NCBI GenBank assembly: GCA_012031335.1
Contig: JAAUTT010000139.1
Coordinates: 1 to 8,666 of the forward strand
Length of the DNA stretch: 8,666 nucleotides
Direction: 5' to 3'
Source of the DNA: Bacteroidales bacterium
GTDB taxonomy: Bacteria > Bacteroidota > Bacteroidia > Bacteroidales > JAAUTT01
Shown here piece by piece: positions 8,604 through 8,666 of the stretch (position 1 is its first letter; each line of letters opens with the position of its first letter). The notes beneath the pieces were generated by a model. The model was given only the letters and a program-made list of their open reading frames with translations. It was not told where the DNA came from and did not search any database. The position numbers and the translations under genes are program-made.

Positions 8604-8666
8604 TTAAAATTTAACTTCTACACCAAGATGATAAGTCGATATAAGGGATGAGCTGTTCTGAACATC
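8604..8666 (-). CDS. SusC-like TonB-dependent outer-membrane transporter, C-terminal 20 residues only
   Basis: The frame entering at the window edge reads DVQNSSSLISTYHLGVEVKF and stops at 8604. The alternating last strand with a terminal Phe is the classic outer-membrane beta-barrel end (recognised by the BAM machinery). Its position immediately before a SusD-like gene makes a SusC-family TonB-dependent transporter by far the likeliest identity. The rest of the gene lies beyond the window, so no plug or TonB-box features can be examined. Confidence 0.85.
   Translation of the reverse strand, partial: DVQNSSSLISTYHLGVEVKF

Noticed and set aside
1..8666. tRNA, rRNA, CRISPR array, insertion sequence or attachment site
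   Set aside because: No cloverleaf, spaced direct repeats, transposase motifs or terminal inverted repeats were found on reading both strands.

Overview
This window is part of a polysaccharide utilization locus (PUL) from a member of the Bacteroidota. The evidence is a SusC-like tail next to a complete SusD-like lipoprotein, followed by four secreted glycoside-hydrolase-type proteins. All are on the minus strand, so transcription runs from high to low coordinates. Starts lack Shine-Dalgarno sequences and sit behind A/T-rich leaders, as is usual in this phylum. The gene mix would suit an environmental Bacteroidales/Marinilabiliales-type organism, but genus cannot be read from the sequence.

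Layout in transcription order: (1) 8666-8604, last 20 codons of a SusC-like TonB-dependent transporter, ending in a terminal Phe. (2) 8582-6887, SusD-like surface lipoprotein. (3) 6886-6706, a non-coding gap of 181 bp with a strong intrinsic terminator (6802-6830) and two short palindromic elements. (4) 6705-5495, secreted GH43-like five-bladed beta-propeller protein. (5) 5486-3569, secreted GH97-family protein. (6) 3561-1227, secreted DUF5703-type putative (alpha/alpha)6-barrel glycosidase. (7) 1113-1, N-terminal half of a secreted GH2-family protein cut by the window edge. Genes 4, 5 and 6 are only 7-8 bp apart and form a tight operon; a 113-bp gap precedes GH2.

Working model (inference): SusC/SusD bind and import an oligosaccharide across the outer membrane, and the four enzymes, with Sec-type signal peptides, trim it outside the cytoplasm. 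The terminator after susD, with partial read-through, would keep SusCD transcripts more abundant than enzyme transcripts. The substrate cannot be read from the sequence. GH97 enzymes usually act on alpha-glucosides or alpha-galactosides, GH2 enzymes on beta-galactosides, glucuronides or mannosides, and the other two families do not settle the question.

The most striking feature is that all five larger genes are broken by single-base length changes, ten in total, at or beside homopolymer runs. Correcting each by one base joins the frames into a family-like protein and makes all four complete genes exact multiples of three. This looks like uncorrected sequencing or assembly error rather than decay. 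Coordinates below span the corrected genes. The best biological oddity is the GH97 protein, whose conserved catalytic positions appear substituted in a region with no frame problem.
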